A DNA stretch of 64,000 nucleotides from Thamnidium elegans. Taxonomy: Eukaryota; Mucoromycota; Mucoromycetes; Mucorales; Mucoraceae. Below the pieces are notes generated by a model, which was not told the origin of the DNA, did no database searches, and saw only the letters and a program-made list of their open reading frames with translations. A program made the translations under genes and the position numbers. Below, piece by piece: positions 21,761 through 32,401 of this stretch (position 1 is the stretch's first letter; each line of letters opens with the position of its first letter). The DNA is taken from positions 434,001 through 498,000 of the forward strand of contig JAIXMG010000002.1 of assembly GCA_025201345.1 (NCBI GenBank). The letters are read 5' to 3'.

Positions 21761-23786
21761 TTATAAAAGACCAAGTTCTCTTTTAGTCCATTCATAAGTG
21801 ACATAAGAAAGACTTACAGCTGGTACGACCTAAAACCACGACAATAATTAATTCTTGACCCCTCCTCGTGTAAATTTTCAGCTAAATACCTTTAATAATG
21901 TTGGCCCTAATCCTTTATAAAATCCTTTTGGTCCTTCTGTTTGAAATGTCACTTTAGTTGCATCCCACGGAGACTTATATAATCGAGGATGTCCTGCTGT
22001 TCCTTGTGCTTGCAATCTAACTCTCCTAGTTAATATAAAATAATAATAATAAAAAAAAACTCTTAAAATTTACCTAGTTCTAATAACATTTAAAGGGTAT
22101 ACACTAGTGGCACCTATAGTACCACTGATTGTACCACACGCCCATAAAACAAATATATTTGGTAGCTTCTGAGTACCATCATCATTATATTCACCTTGAC
22201 TATATTCTAAATAAGACAATTTTAAAGTTTCATAAATGCCTTAAAAAAAATAATGTTAACAACAAGTAAATTTTAGTCGTCTATTTTCATTATGCATAGT
22301 ATACCAAGGTCCATTGCCTGATAAGGAAACACACCTATAAGTCCAAGTGTCTATGATGCTTATATTTAATTATCAGGAACTAATTTTATAAGGTATTTAT
22401 AGTTACCAAACCTGGCCAAAATGCGCGAATACCACCACGAGCATACATGGATTTTGCAGTATCGGTTATGACAGAAGTGGGAGATCTAGTTGCTACTGTT
22501 GCAGAAGTAGAAAAAGCAACGGATAGCTTCGGGTTTGACATGGAAGAAGTGACGGAGATATTGGGAACTTTTTTAATTATATCCGTATTGTTGTTAGAAA
22601 CCTGATGCGTCATGATCCGAGTCTTTAAAGTTTCTAAAGGGTATATGGAAAATTGAGCACAAATACCAGCCATACCACCGGCAGCAAAACGAGCGGTTGT
22701 AGGTATCGAATCTTTATCTTCGCAGTGAAGTATTTTAGCAAATAACTCTTTGCATGATTCATACGAATAAAATTTAATAGCAGATTCGGGTACAATCTTT
22801 AATATGTTTAGTCCATTCCCCACAAAAAAAGCTTTCCAACCACCATAGCTATAGATCGATTTTACAGCATTAACAAACGTAAGTGGTCTTTCAGGAGTAC
22901 TACTATGAGTTATTAAATAAATCTTTAACCTATCAAACGGGGCTGTACATGTACGTGACACGGCACCTGCAATACCACCGGCTAATAAATAACCTAATGC
23001 ATGTCTTGCCGTTTCATCTGTTGTAGGTATAACTACTTCTCCATCCTGATTCAACTGTGTTGAAGATTCATAATATCTATACATTTCACACATATTGGTT
23101 TGAGGTAAAAGCTAAAAAAAAAAAAAAAAAATAGTATATCAGCAGATTTACATTTTTTATTGTTATCATGTTACTACTTTCTTACCAAAAGAAAATTTTT
23201 AAATTCATTAAAATCTATTAGACCATTACCATCTATATAATATAATATATAAAAATATTAGTAACAAGTGAATACAATGATTTATCTACCTCTTTTTTTT
23301 TTTTCAAGAACAAATACCAATATCCATTAATTGCATAAAATTGACTACATCCGTTTCAGGTATTTCCATTCCCGCTCTCAATAAAGCAATCTGTAAGTCT
23401 GTTGGATCTAATTGTCCTTCACCACTTCTATCCAATTTTTTAAACAATTTCCATAATTCATTTTCTTTATCATTTACATAGGCTTTAAATTCTTCAAAAT
23501 CAACTAAGCCATCCTGCGAAGTATCACACCGAGATAATAATTCGTTAGCGTATTTAGTACGTGCTGGAAGGTGCGTCATGGCTGTAAAGCCTCGTTGAAT
23601 AGCTTTACTATCGAGTAACCCACTTTTATTTCGGTCAAGTGTATTAAATAATTCTCTTATGCGGTAATCTCGTTCAGAAGGTGTTTCTGATAAATAAAAC
23701 TGAGTTGATTCCGGAACTGTTTTTTTGTTCATGTCGTTATTCTGATGAACAGCAGAATTTTTTGCATTGTCAACTATTAAAGACAT
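21761..23786 (-). CDS. SAL1: Ca2+-regulated mitochondrial ATP-Mg/Pi carrier (SCaMC/Sal1)
   Basis: Seven exons: 23318-23786, 23186-23232, 22407-23111, 22305-22350, 22074-22239, 21890-22025, 21761-21829 (545 aa). Four EF-hand loops lead: DRNKSGLLD, DTSQDGLVD, DRSGEGQLD and DxDGNGLID (completed across intron 1). Three mitochondrial-carrier repeats follow with P-x-[DE/N]-x-x-[KR]-type signatures PFDRLK, PLETLK and PLNVIR. This arrangement defines the calcium-gated adenine nucleotide/phosphate carriers of the inner membrane, whose EF-hands face the intermembrane space. The ATG at 23786 is preferred over an in-frame ATG 57 nt upstream. The exon-6 acceptor has two in-frame choices 3 nt apart. Repeat 2 carries a Ser/Thr/Asn-rich insertion after LKTRIMTHQ. 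Confidence 0.93.
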
Positions 23787-23958
23787 GTTTGCACAACTAG
23801 TAACAAAAGAAAAAGGAGAGTAAATAAATATACAATAAGCCAATTTTTAGGCAAAACGCTAAAAACGGATTATTGGCATATTACGTAGCTGCTACACAAC
23901 TAGACAAAAAAGGCAAGTTAACTTTTGAAAATTAACTATCTTTTTAAAACTGTGGATA

Positions 23959-24731
23959 CAGTGCCTCCACCCCCAAATTTCGTTTTCCAATGAACTGATT
24001 TCGCTTTAGTCTCTGATCAATTTCCGCTTTTGTTGTTACTAAAGTTCGCTTTTGTACACATCAACGTTCACTTTTGCATTACTCGATTTTCGTGTTTAAT
24101 TTCAAAGACTTACTAAAGTGGCTCTCTATTGAGACATCTTTGAAAGCTGTTTATAGAGCATTGAGCAATATTGTGAAGAGCCTTTCTACTAACACTTTTT
24201 ACTAGCTTCAGTAATTCTAGTTTTCAAATCCTCAGTATCCTGAAACTGACTTCGCTTAACAGCGCCTTTGAAAATTGACCAGAAGTTCTCAATTGGATTG
24301 AGCTCAGGTGAACAACTACAGCAGATAGTTTCGAGATCAACTATTGCAGAAAAAGTAGACAATAGTTTCTTTCTCTACATATAGCTTAAATAACGGTATA
24401 TAACTATAAGGACGACTCCATGAGGAGCCTATCACTCAGCTTATACCTATATAACTCTTACGAAAAGTAAGGGAAGTGAACATATAGCTGAATTGATGAT
24501 GGAGAACATACATTTATTTACACAAATACTATGATTTTTCATGTATATAGTTGTTCTGCCCATTAATTGACTACTTATTCTTGGTAACAGCAAAAGCGAA
24601 AATTGAGCCCTTATCAAAACGAACTTTGGCTAATAGAAAAGCGAAAAATGGACTTTATAAAAACGAAAATTGGTCAGAGACCAAAGCGAAATCAGTTCAA
24701 TGGAAAACGAAATTTGGGGGTGGAGGCGCTA
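23959..24731. mobile_element. Internally deleted Tc1/mariner element
   Basis: Long terminal inverted repeats start CAGTGCCTCCACCCCCAAAT at 23959 and, read from the other side, TAGCGCCTCCACCCCCAAAT at 24731; similarity extends at least 70 bp inward with repeated CGCTTTTG-like subterminal units. Both ends are flanked by TA (23957-23958 and 24732-24733), the target duplication of this superfamily. On the minus strand, about 24130-24330 still encodes the end of a DDE transposase with SPELNPIENFWSIFKGAV, the hallmark C-terminal block. The rest of the transposase is gone, so the 773-bp copy is non-autonomous. Confidence 0.88.
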
Positions 24732-24829
24732 TATATTGAAGAGTGAACTAATAAGTATATAAAATTAAAGTTGTGAATATGATGAAGGGGGAATCGATGA
24801 GATGAAACTTGTATGGTCAAGTAAATAAT

Positions 24830-25759
24830 TTAAGGTTTTGGGTATTTTGTAGGTGATAAAAATGATGGTTCATTTAATCTCGTAACCCGAGGAGGAGACA
24901 ACAGTCTGCTCCTAGTGTATTTTTGTACAGCGATATTACTAATGTGATCCTTGATAGAGATAAAATGACTTTCCAAGGTAAGTAACCCAGTGAACAATTT
25001 AGGGATACGACCGAAATCATTCTCATCAACGGGAATATAGCAAGTTAAGGATTTATACAGTCTGTAGATTGAATGATATTTCAAGTCCATGACATAAAAA
25101 TCACTTTAGTACCTTCCACCAGAACACCAAGGACTTTATCACCAAGATTACTTTCATACAAATCATCTAAAGCGTCTTTCATAACATTTGCTAATTTCAA
25201 GTCACCATCGCTTGCTTGCTTAATAGTACTTTTTACAGACTTGGTTTCGTTCATAATTATATTTTTCTTCACGTCGTTGTGAATTATAGAAACATAGTAG
25301 TCCGCTTTTTTTTGAGAGAAGGGATTTGTCGAATTTTTCCAATGGAGAGGAAACTCCGGTGGAGGATCGTAGCGATTCCGGCGTGCAAATCGATCGTCAA
25401 ATTTGGGTATAGAGGCGAAAGACTAATCGAACCATCTAGTAGCTAGCTCCTACTGAAGTCCCCCTCAGGATAGCAGAAACCTATACGCAGTTTTATGAGG
25501 TAAAGCGAATGATCAGAGGCCTTGGGGGCGAAATGTCCTTAACTTATTCTCAAACTTTAAATATGGAAGACGACCTGTTTGCTTAATTGAAGCAGTATCA
25601 TTGAATGCAGAGTTTCTGATGGGCCATTTTTGGTAAGCAGAACTGGCCATGCGGGATGAACCGAACGGAAAGTTAAGGTGCCGGAATACACACTCATCAG
25701 GCACCATAAAAGATGTTAGTTCGTCTAGACAGCAGGACGGTGGCCATGGAAGTCGGAAT

Positions 25760-25790
<31 letters not shown>

Positions 25791-27004
25791 AAACGAGCTA
25801 GTCCTGAAAATGGATGGCGCTTAAGGAAGATCTATCATTGATATTTTTTTTTAGGTCGGTGTGTATATTGATATATACATAAAATAACGTTTTGCTTACC
25901 CATCGACAGAAACATCATCTTTATTTCGAAATAAAGTGTTCAGCAAAGGTTCCAACGAGAATTTTAAATACATATCTTCTTCTAATCGTGCTACATCAAA
26001 TGTATTTCCATAGTTTGTTTTTCTAAAAGTTTAATCACAAAGTTATTAAATATTATTAAATAAACTTCTTGGCTTGTTTATAACTTACACGTTACTTAAG
26101 AGAGCTCGAATCTTTCCATCGCGGACGGTAGTAATAATCTCGTCTCTTCCAATTTTACTTTCTTCAAGACTAAATACAGATAGTCTACTAATGATTGATC
26201 AGGTACTACAACATTACTATATTCAGTGCAAAGTAGATCATTGATGCTATTCCATTCAAGTTCAGTTAAATATGGTGGCTTTGGCTTATTTCTGTCAATC
26301 TTTATGATAAAATTCAGGGCTAAATGTTCCACTTTTGATAATAGTTTTTTTTCTCTCCAGCCTTTTCTACAGATATAGTCATAATTATCACCATTATTAC
26401 CACCATCATCATCGTTATCATTACTAACAGGTGAATTGACCCAGTTGGCCTATAAAATAAAATTGTCAGTATATTGAAGATATATAATATGAATCCATAA
26501 CGGATTACTACTTACACTCCTTCTCTTGTTGGACAAGCCGTCTTCTGGACCATATCTATCCCTTTTTGAGGAGGCTTATCGTTGCTGTTATGATTATTGT
26601 CGCGGCTGTTGGCCGTAAGAGAAATTCATATTTCCTAATTACTAGTAACAACTACGCAGTGTTCAAACCTATTGGCCGAACTCTCTTCAACACTACCGGT
26701 CTGGTAAGTATGACTTACTGGTTAGAAGTCCAAATATACAGGGAAGTTAAAATAAGAGCTTACTACATCATGATATGCCTGTAACGCATATCCTTTTATT
26801 TCTGTAGAGACATTCATCTCTGATATTTCAAGTTAAGCATTTTGAAAATGCTGAAAATAAAGATCTTGTACTAGGTGATCGATTTGATTGTTAGGTAATG
26901 TATGCCTTGTATTTTCTAAAAGTTTAATAAGCCAGCTTGTGGATATTAAAGTACTCGAATCTTTTTTCAGACTCTGGTAACGTTGCTGTTGCATTCACAT
27001 TCAT
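24830..27004 (-). pseudogene. Second broken member of the PD-(D/E)XK-like family, with rDNA in an intron
   Basis: Minus-strand coding pieces in order: a start MNVNATATLPESEK at 27004; a middle part near 26430-26560 (DRYGPEDGLSNKRR); exon 26096-26440 (KPKPPYLTELEWNSINDLL); exon about 25905-26030 ending LFRNKDDVSVDG at a GTAAGC donor; then, after an insertion, KSVKSTIKQASDGDLKLANV (25081-25272) and YHSIYRLYKSLTCYIPVDE (24830-25083). At least two frameshifts are visible, near 26960 and near 25085 where the last two pieces change frame. The order of late motifs (LKLAN...GVLVEG...SIYRLYK) parallels the relatives at 14994 and 32402. The segment expected to hold the nuclease core is not found; an LSU rRNA fragment occupies that position. 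Confidence 0.6.
25342..25824 (+). rRNA. LSU (28S/25S) rRNA fragment, degenerate and out of context
   Basis: About 480 nt is unmistakably eukaryotic large-subunit rRNA. Diagnostic blocks include GTGCAAATCGATCGTCAAAT, GGCGAAAGACTAATCGAACC, TCAGTTTTATGAGGTAAAGC-like, GGTAAGCAGAACTGG, GCGGGATGAACCGAACG, TTAAGGTGCCGGAATACAC and AAGTCGGAATCCGCTAAGG, ending CTGAAAATGGATGGCGCT. Several universally conserved positions are changed (for instance the usual AGCTGGTTCCTGCCGAAG is AGCTAGCTCCTACTGAAG), so it is a pseudogene fragment, not part of a working rDNA unit. Neither end coincides with a mature rRNA end. Confidence 0.93.
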
Positions 27005-27045
27005 ATTGTTGTGCACTAAAAAAAACTAAAAAAAAATTACTTCAT

Positions 27046-27347
27046 AAATTGGCACTAGGTGGTGTAAATGGTGGTATATCAAGAGTTTACCTTGAAAACT
27101 GGCGTTAAATCAACTATAGACTAGTTGAATATATGTCTTCGCCCACAAGTGCCAATTTAGGGAAATTCCTGCATCGACACCATATCATAAGGAAGCCCCA
27201 TTTGAAATAATTAGACATTTGATTATATAAAAGGTATTTGCTTGTATATTAATTCATTGTTAAAAAAAGGAAAAGAAAAGGATGATAAAAAGGGGTTTAT
27301 TTAACTATGATAAAAGGATTTATTTAATCATCATAATATATTTATAT
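27046..27347. mobile_element. MITE fragments, copy D
   Basis: 27046-27090 matches the right end of the MITE at 45336-45698 (GGTGGTGTAAATGGTGGT), while 27140-27347 matches its interior in the opposite orientation (AGTGCCAATTTAGGGAAATTCC to AATTCATTGTT and TTATTTAATCATC). Two insertions or an inversion are needed to explain this. The copy stops exactly where the next TIR element begins. Confidence 0.65.
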
Positions 27348-28304
27348 CGATTTTCTTAGGAACCACGGCGGTGTGTACATAGGGTATCTTGGATCGAGCA
27401 CCCCGTGTTGCGAAAAATAACTATGTGCATTCCCGTGATCCGAGAAAGTTTTGGTTCCTGAACTGCGTCAAAACAAAAGTTTAAAAGCTCAATGAAGATA
27501 GGAATAGGGATGTAAAGAAAGATATGCTAGTAGGATGTGAATACAACAAGAGCATGTATGTAAAGATTTTGGTTTCGACGTTGTCAGCTTAGAAAGGAGC
27601 ATCAAATTAGATATGTATGAGTATAGAAGAACGATCATGTCTATTTAGTTTGACTATCCTGACTGTATTCAAGTTGTTGCGGATACTTACAGCATACCTG
27701 TATGTACATATCCCGACGCCGGGAATAAAAGACGTCTTTATTAACCACTCACTTAAGGTTCCTGTAAAACCAAAAGTAAAAGTACAGCCATACCACCTTC
27801 AAAATATAAAAAATGCACTCTGGTTGACTGTCGAGTTCAGCCATAGGCGTATGTCATATCCTTCTGTTAGCCATATGTACTTCCACGTAGACGAATCCTA
27901 TGCTACGTTGTTTAAATCGACATGGACTCTCTTTTGGTAATTTCCCAAACATACAGAAGATAAGCCTTTTGACGTAGAAAAAGACGAGCTTGTTGTAATC
28001 GAATCTTCCGATGAAGAATAATAACTTTTTTTTCTCTTAATAAACTATATTTTATCTACCTTATTTCCTTTATATTTTCAGAGAAAGATAATAAAATATG
28101 AAGTATAGTATGAATACGAGACATAAAAAATGGTTTTAATATTTTATGGTGTGTATAAGTAATATAAAATAACAAAAATAACAAACAACTCTAAAATTTT
28201 AATTTTATTTAATAACGGGAGTACACGTAGTTATTTTTTCGCAACATTGGGTACTCGATCCAAGACACCCTATGTACACACCGCCGTGGTCCCTAAGAAA
28301 ACCG
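27348..28304. mobile_element. TIR DNA element with about 78-bp ends (superfamily unassigned)
   Basis: Terminal inverted repeats of about 75-80 bp: CGATTTTCTTAGGAACCACG at 27348 and, from the other side, CGGTTTTCTTAGGGACCACG at 28304, continuing through GGCGGTGTGTACATAGGGT and a TTGGATCGAG block. The 957-bp interior has no full transposase. A plus-strand remnant at 27617-28022 ends in an acidic tail (VEKDELVVIESSDEE) and may be the decayed end of one. Target-site duplication is not clear. It sits between unrelated flanks: a MITE on the left and a truncated RuvC-like gene on the right. Confidence 0.75.
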
Positions 28305-28305
28305 T

Positions 28306-29230
28306 TTTTTAAAACAAAAAACACAAGTTTGTGATCTCAAATTTTCATTGGTGATTCCAACAGAAGTATACAGACTATGTAGTTTAGGTTTCCATACACC
28401 TCCGTACTTGAGGTGACCTTTAATACTTGAGCCATGACAATAGCCTCTATCACGGGTCAACATGGTAGGGTGTTTGTTTTGTTTGCTTCAAAGAAACTGT
28501 CATTCAGATGAACAAGTTTTATCAAAACATTTTTTACATTGTATTTCTGCTTTACGCTTTGTTTGATTTGCGCGTTTGAATAATAAATTTTCTTAAGTCG
28601 TCTCTATGTTTATATTTTATATTCATCATATCATCGACTTCGTTTATATTTTTGGCTTTTTCGATGTTCATATCGATAAAACTTCTTTCGATATTCATTA
28701 CAACTTTTCCTGCTTCTGTTTGCTTTTTCAATTTTTCTGATTTCATCAAGCTTGTTTTAACTCCACTGCGAAACTGCAAGTCACTAGAATGAACTTTAAA
28801 GGTTTTACAAAGTGTTGCTTGGTTGATATCATCATTAGAAAAGTTTAACTCGGTGTCTTGATCATCTTCTATTTCGATTTTTTTTTTAAAAAAATGTGAG
28901 CAACAACTCCCAAAATAAACCTGCTTTGAAATCATATCATTTTTATCTTTAATATCATTCAATATGGAATATTTGTTGTACAATTTCAAATAAAATTTTA
29001 CCTGCTTTATATCCAACTTTGCCGTTTCTGTCATAGTCACCAGTCCATTATTTGTTCCAGAAAACAGTAAATCCTCTGAATAGCGAACTTGTTCATCTAG
29101 CTCTATATCTTCTGTTCTTTCGAAGCATTTATAATTCTCTTTTGTTATTTCAAATTTCTTAACAATATTTTGTTCATCTTTCTTTGTAAAGTCTTTATCA
29201 TATTGTTATATGGACTGTGTTTTTAAATAT
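28306..29230 (-). pseudogene. Truncated RuvC/Fanzor-like nuclease family gene
   Basis: A minus-strand coding relic. The upstream part (28552-29210) has LLFSGTNNGLVTMTETAKLD, which resembles the first RuvC strand of a recurrent Mucoromycota family I associate with Fanzor/TnpB-like proteins; in relatives this block has an Asp (GTDxG), here Asn. A frameshift near 28555 leads to KRKAEIQCKKCF and then, after two stops, to RDRGYCHGSSIKGHLKYGG, KPKLHSLYTSVGITNE and SQTCVF. The last is the first half of the expected zinc finger and is cut off by the TIR element ending at 28304. The family name is inference from motif memory; truncation, frameshift and stops are visible. Confidence 0.5.
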
Positions 29231-29533
29231 ATTTTATTTTTACCAACTATTTTTATAAAACAAAATAATTAGAGGGGGCATAATGGAAAATGTTAATATC
29301 TATAAAATTACTAACCAAAGAAGTTGTTGGTAAGAATTGTTAAAAATAAAAGACAAGTATAAAATAAATAAAATAGAAATTGAAGTTTAATAATAATATA
29401 GAAAAGAAAATGAAAAGTAAGAAAAGTAAAGTATCTTATTTATATCAATAAGCCCACGAGAGTGTTTCAAGAAACAGTATACAAACAAAGATACAGGAAT
29501 CGCAAAATATGATAGAAACTGCATCACTACAAA
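29231..29533. other. AT-rich spacer
   Basis: About 300 bp of very AT-rich DNA between two relic genes. No frame, repeat or RNA recognised. Confidence 0.4.
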
Positions 29534-30441
29534 TCAATATTCAGAAAAATTAAGTTGTTTTTGTAAATTGTAAATTCTGAATTTAGTAGCTTTTAAATTT
29601 TCTCTGATAACCATTACTTCGTCGTTGTGACGTTTTGTTAATAGTTTATGGTGTTCTATTTTCTTGTATAATTCGTCATTAACTTTTTTCTCCTGAATTG
29701 TAAAGCTCTTGCCATTTTTTTCTTTTTTTTATCCATTCATTTTTCAGACCTTTGATATTACTTGTAATAATATGGTTCGTTCTTGTTTGAACAGCATTTT
29801 TTAATTGTAACCCGAGAGCGTTTGATTCAGCTTTTAAAAGTGAAATCCTATCATTAATATCTTTCTTGGCAGAAATTGACAATTGCTTTGGTACAGTAGC
29901 ACGAGCCAAGTTGGTAGTATGTCTTGACTTGTTAGATAATTTATGAACTACATCATTGTGATCGATACTAGCAGCAGTACGCTTGGGAGCACGAGGAGCC
30001 ACCAAAGAAGAACCATTGTTGTTGTTACGAACGTTAAACAAGGTACTGTTGTTCAAGCGACGAGCCAAGTCAGTCAAAACATCGATGTCTTGTTGCTTGT
30101 AAGCTGAGAAACTAACCATTGCAACATTGATGTATTCGGCTACCTTGTGAGGTACAGCAATGAGGAACCTTTCGATCAATAGGGAGCCTGGAAGAACTTG
30201 GTCCACGGCGCGGCATCTCAAACTGTTAAACCTATCAATGAAAGTTTCAAGACTCTCACCGTCAAACATAACGATGCTGTTGAGTTCCCGAGCACAATTG
30301 TTTCTGGCTTCTTGTGCATTAAGGTCATAACACTCTTGCATAGCAGTAGAAAACTGAATCCAGGAAGAGTCTTGTTGATATACAGTACGGAACTGCGTAA
30401 CAAAGTCTTCAAACCAGAGTCGAATCGTTCTTGCAAGGAGA
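29534..30441 (-). pseudogene. Capsid/Gag-like relic, N-terminally truncated and frameshifted
   Basis: The minus-strand frame contains RTIRLWFEDFVTQFR, SSWIQFSTAMQECYD and SLETFIDRFNSLRCRAVDQV, a retrotransposon-gag-like capsid layout, then a basic linker and a coiled-coil-like tail (KKDINDRISLLKAESNALGL). The first frame ends at 29679, but a one-base change in an A6 run near 29692 restores a continuation (KVNDELYKKIEHHKLLTKRH) to a stop at 29534. The 5' end is replaced by the left arm of the 489-bp inverted repeat at 30442. It has no zinc knuckle and is not the same family as the gag at 11548. Confidence 0.5.
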
Positions 30442-30930
30442 GGTAACAGCAATGCCAAAACAAAAGTGTGACGCGCAATAACGTACGGATATTTTTCAGT
30501 GTGATGAATGAGTGAAGGCAGGATAATGCTTCAGGCAGGATGATGCGGCCAATTTCTGTCATGGTAAAGAAACTGCTATGTATCATTTGTGTCATATAAA
30601 AAACTAATTGAAATCCTACAAAGCATTGTGAAATGGTTATGATCCATAAACACTGTAGCAACATTTTCCTTCTTACCATTAACTTGAAAAGTGAGAATAG
30701 GATGGTCATACTTCAAGACGCTGTTGCGCGACAAGACGGCGAGCTTGAGCGTGTCCAAGCAAAGGGAATGATTGGTGGTGTTGTCACCGCCAAGCTTGAC
30801 TTCTCCAAAACCAAGGGATTGCCCGAATGCACGTTGGACCAAGGTAGATACAATGGCGTCCGGACGAATGCCAGTGGTTATTGTGACCTCCTTGTTTGGC
30901 CATCGTAATACAACCTTCCTCGTTGTATCT
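30442..30930 (-). repeat. Left arm of a 489-bp inverted repeat
   Basis: Reverse complement of 32835-33323. By eye the arms are identical through exon 2, the 61-nt intron and most of exon 3 of the nuclease-family gene at 32402-33508; differences appear only at the outer edge near 30926. The arm therefore encodes antisense to that gene's PD...EVK core and fuses abruptly to a gag relic at 30441. Confidence 0.9.
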
Positions 30931-31286
30931 ACCAAAAATGGAGTGCCCTCAGGCCAATTGAACAATCATATTCCAGCCAGGTAAAGCAACAGTCATACGA
31001 AAAAAAAAAAGAATAAAACGTTAGTGATATGAAATATCAATATGAATAAAAGCTCTTCTACGAAAGAGAACCCAGTGTCCGAGGAACATGACAAAAGCAA
31101 AATAACCCAAAAGAATTGAATCGACTCCAAAGGTTTGGTATCGAGAGAGGTTCACCCACAAGGACTACTGACTCAAAGTATTTCTTCACGAAGAGCATCC
31201 AAACAATCATAGCATGCAGATTAAATACTTACAAGATTGCAAAAAAGAAAATTGTTTAGTGATTGAGAAATATGACGTAAATTTTT
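30931..31286. other. Spacer inside the inverted repeat, left part
   Basis: No coding frame or RNA feature recognised. It forms part of the 1.9-kb spacer between the two repeat arms. Confidence 0.35.
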
Positions 31287-31652
31287 TTGGTACACCACCA
31301 GTGCGTAATTTTTTGGTGCACTTCCAACAATAACAGGTACTTTACATGTAAAAACGATTTTTTTTTAAAAGGAAATTGTAATATAAATATCACGATGGTT
31401 GAATAAACCCTATTTTATCATGATTAAAATCAACTATTTATTATGATTAAAATCAACTATTTATTATGATTAAAATCAACTATTTATTATGATTAAACTA
31501 ACCTATTTATTCCATCCCTTTTTTTTCCTTCCCTTTTTTTTAAACAATGAATTCATATACAAGCAAGTACCTTCTATACAATCAAATGTCTAAATATTTC
31601 AAAAAGACCTTCCCTATGATATGGCGGTGTACTTAAATTGGCACTGGTGATG
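31287..31652 (+). mobile_element. MITE, copy C
   Basis: Same orientation as the copy at 45336. It starts TTGGTACACCACCAGTG and shares CACTTCCAACAATAACAGG, AATTCATATACAAGC and ACTTAAATTGGCACTGG. Like copy A it has an extra block near the left end that copy B lacks. It contains an expanded 23-bp tandem repeat. No matching target duplication was found. Confidence 0.7.
31418..31508. repeat. 23-bp tandem repeat inside MITE copy C
   Basis: About three and a half direct copies of a 23-bp unit (ATGATTAAAATCAACTATTT plus ATT). Other MITE copies carry only one or two unit-like segments here. Confidence 0.75.
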
Positions 31653-32401
31653 TGACGCTGTAACTTTATTTAATTTATAACAAAAAACCAACTACTAAGA
31701 CTTAATACAATATCAATAAAACAATTACAACTTATTATCAAAACACTGCAAGTAAAATAAAGAATATCATTTATTCAAATAAATGTGACGACACATTCCA
31801 ATAGCGTCATCCTTCATTGCACAGAGTTTTGGAAGGGACACAAACGAAAATATGCTTTGGCAACTGCTGCATCCAGCTGCTCCGAAGCGATCGATAAGAT
31901 GTTAGTGTCTGATTCCCAGGACCTTTTGGAACCTCAGAATGAAACTTCAACCGTAGAATTACTAATTCCATGTCCAACACAGGAAATAATTGCATGAGTA
32001 ATAGCAGAACGGGGATATGCTGATTCAGGCTGGATTAATAATTAATGGAGTTGGTTGAGTAGGACATGGTCGGGGAAACAGATCGGGTACAAGATAAAAC
32101 AAAAGCAGTAATTGAGTGAGACAGAAATTCGGGTATAGGTTTGAGATATTGTCTAGATCAGGAAACAGGAATTTAGCAGGATAAGTTCATGACAGTGACC
32201 ACGAAGAGAAGCATTGGATTATTGATGGGAACGATATTACTTCTCTTTCCCTAAAATACCGGTATCAAGCAGACATCATTCCTAAGCTTGTCCCCTTGGA
32301 ATCAAACATTCAGGAGACCTTAGGCTTGTCGGATGTACTATTCCTGGCGAACGAACAGCAAAGCGAACGCAAAATGACAAGAATTAGAACGAAATAATTT
32401 T
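31653..32401. other. Spacer inside the inverted repeat, right part
   Basis: A moderately GC-richer stretch at 31785-32400 contains an open plus-strand frame (31785-31997) with a weak SDSQDLLEPQNETS-like segment but no recognisable domain. It could be a decayed upstream exon of the gene at 32402. Confidence 0.3.

Noticed and set aside
24370..24500. Possible separate hairpin RNA within the Tc1/mariner copy
   Set aside because: The AT-rich partial palindromes (CATATAGCT-type) lie wholly inside the element and have no promoter or terminator logic of their own.
31418..31508. Direct repeats considered as a CRISPR-like array
   Set aside because: Units are contiguous without spacers, lie inside a MITE, and the host is eukaryotic.
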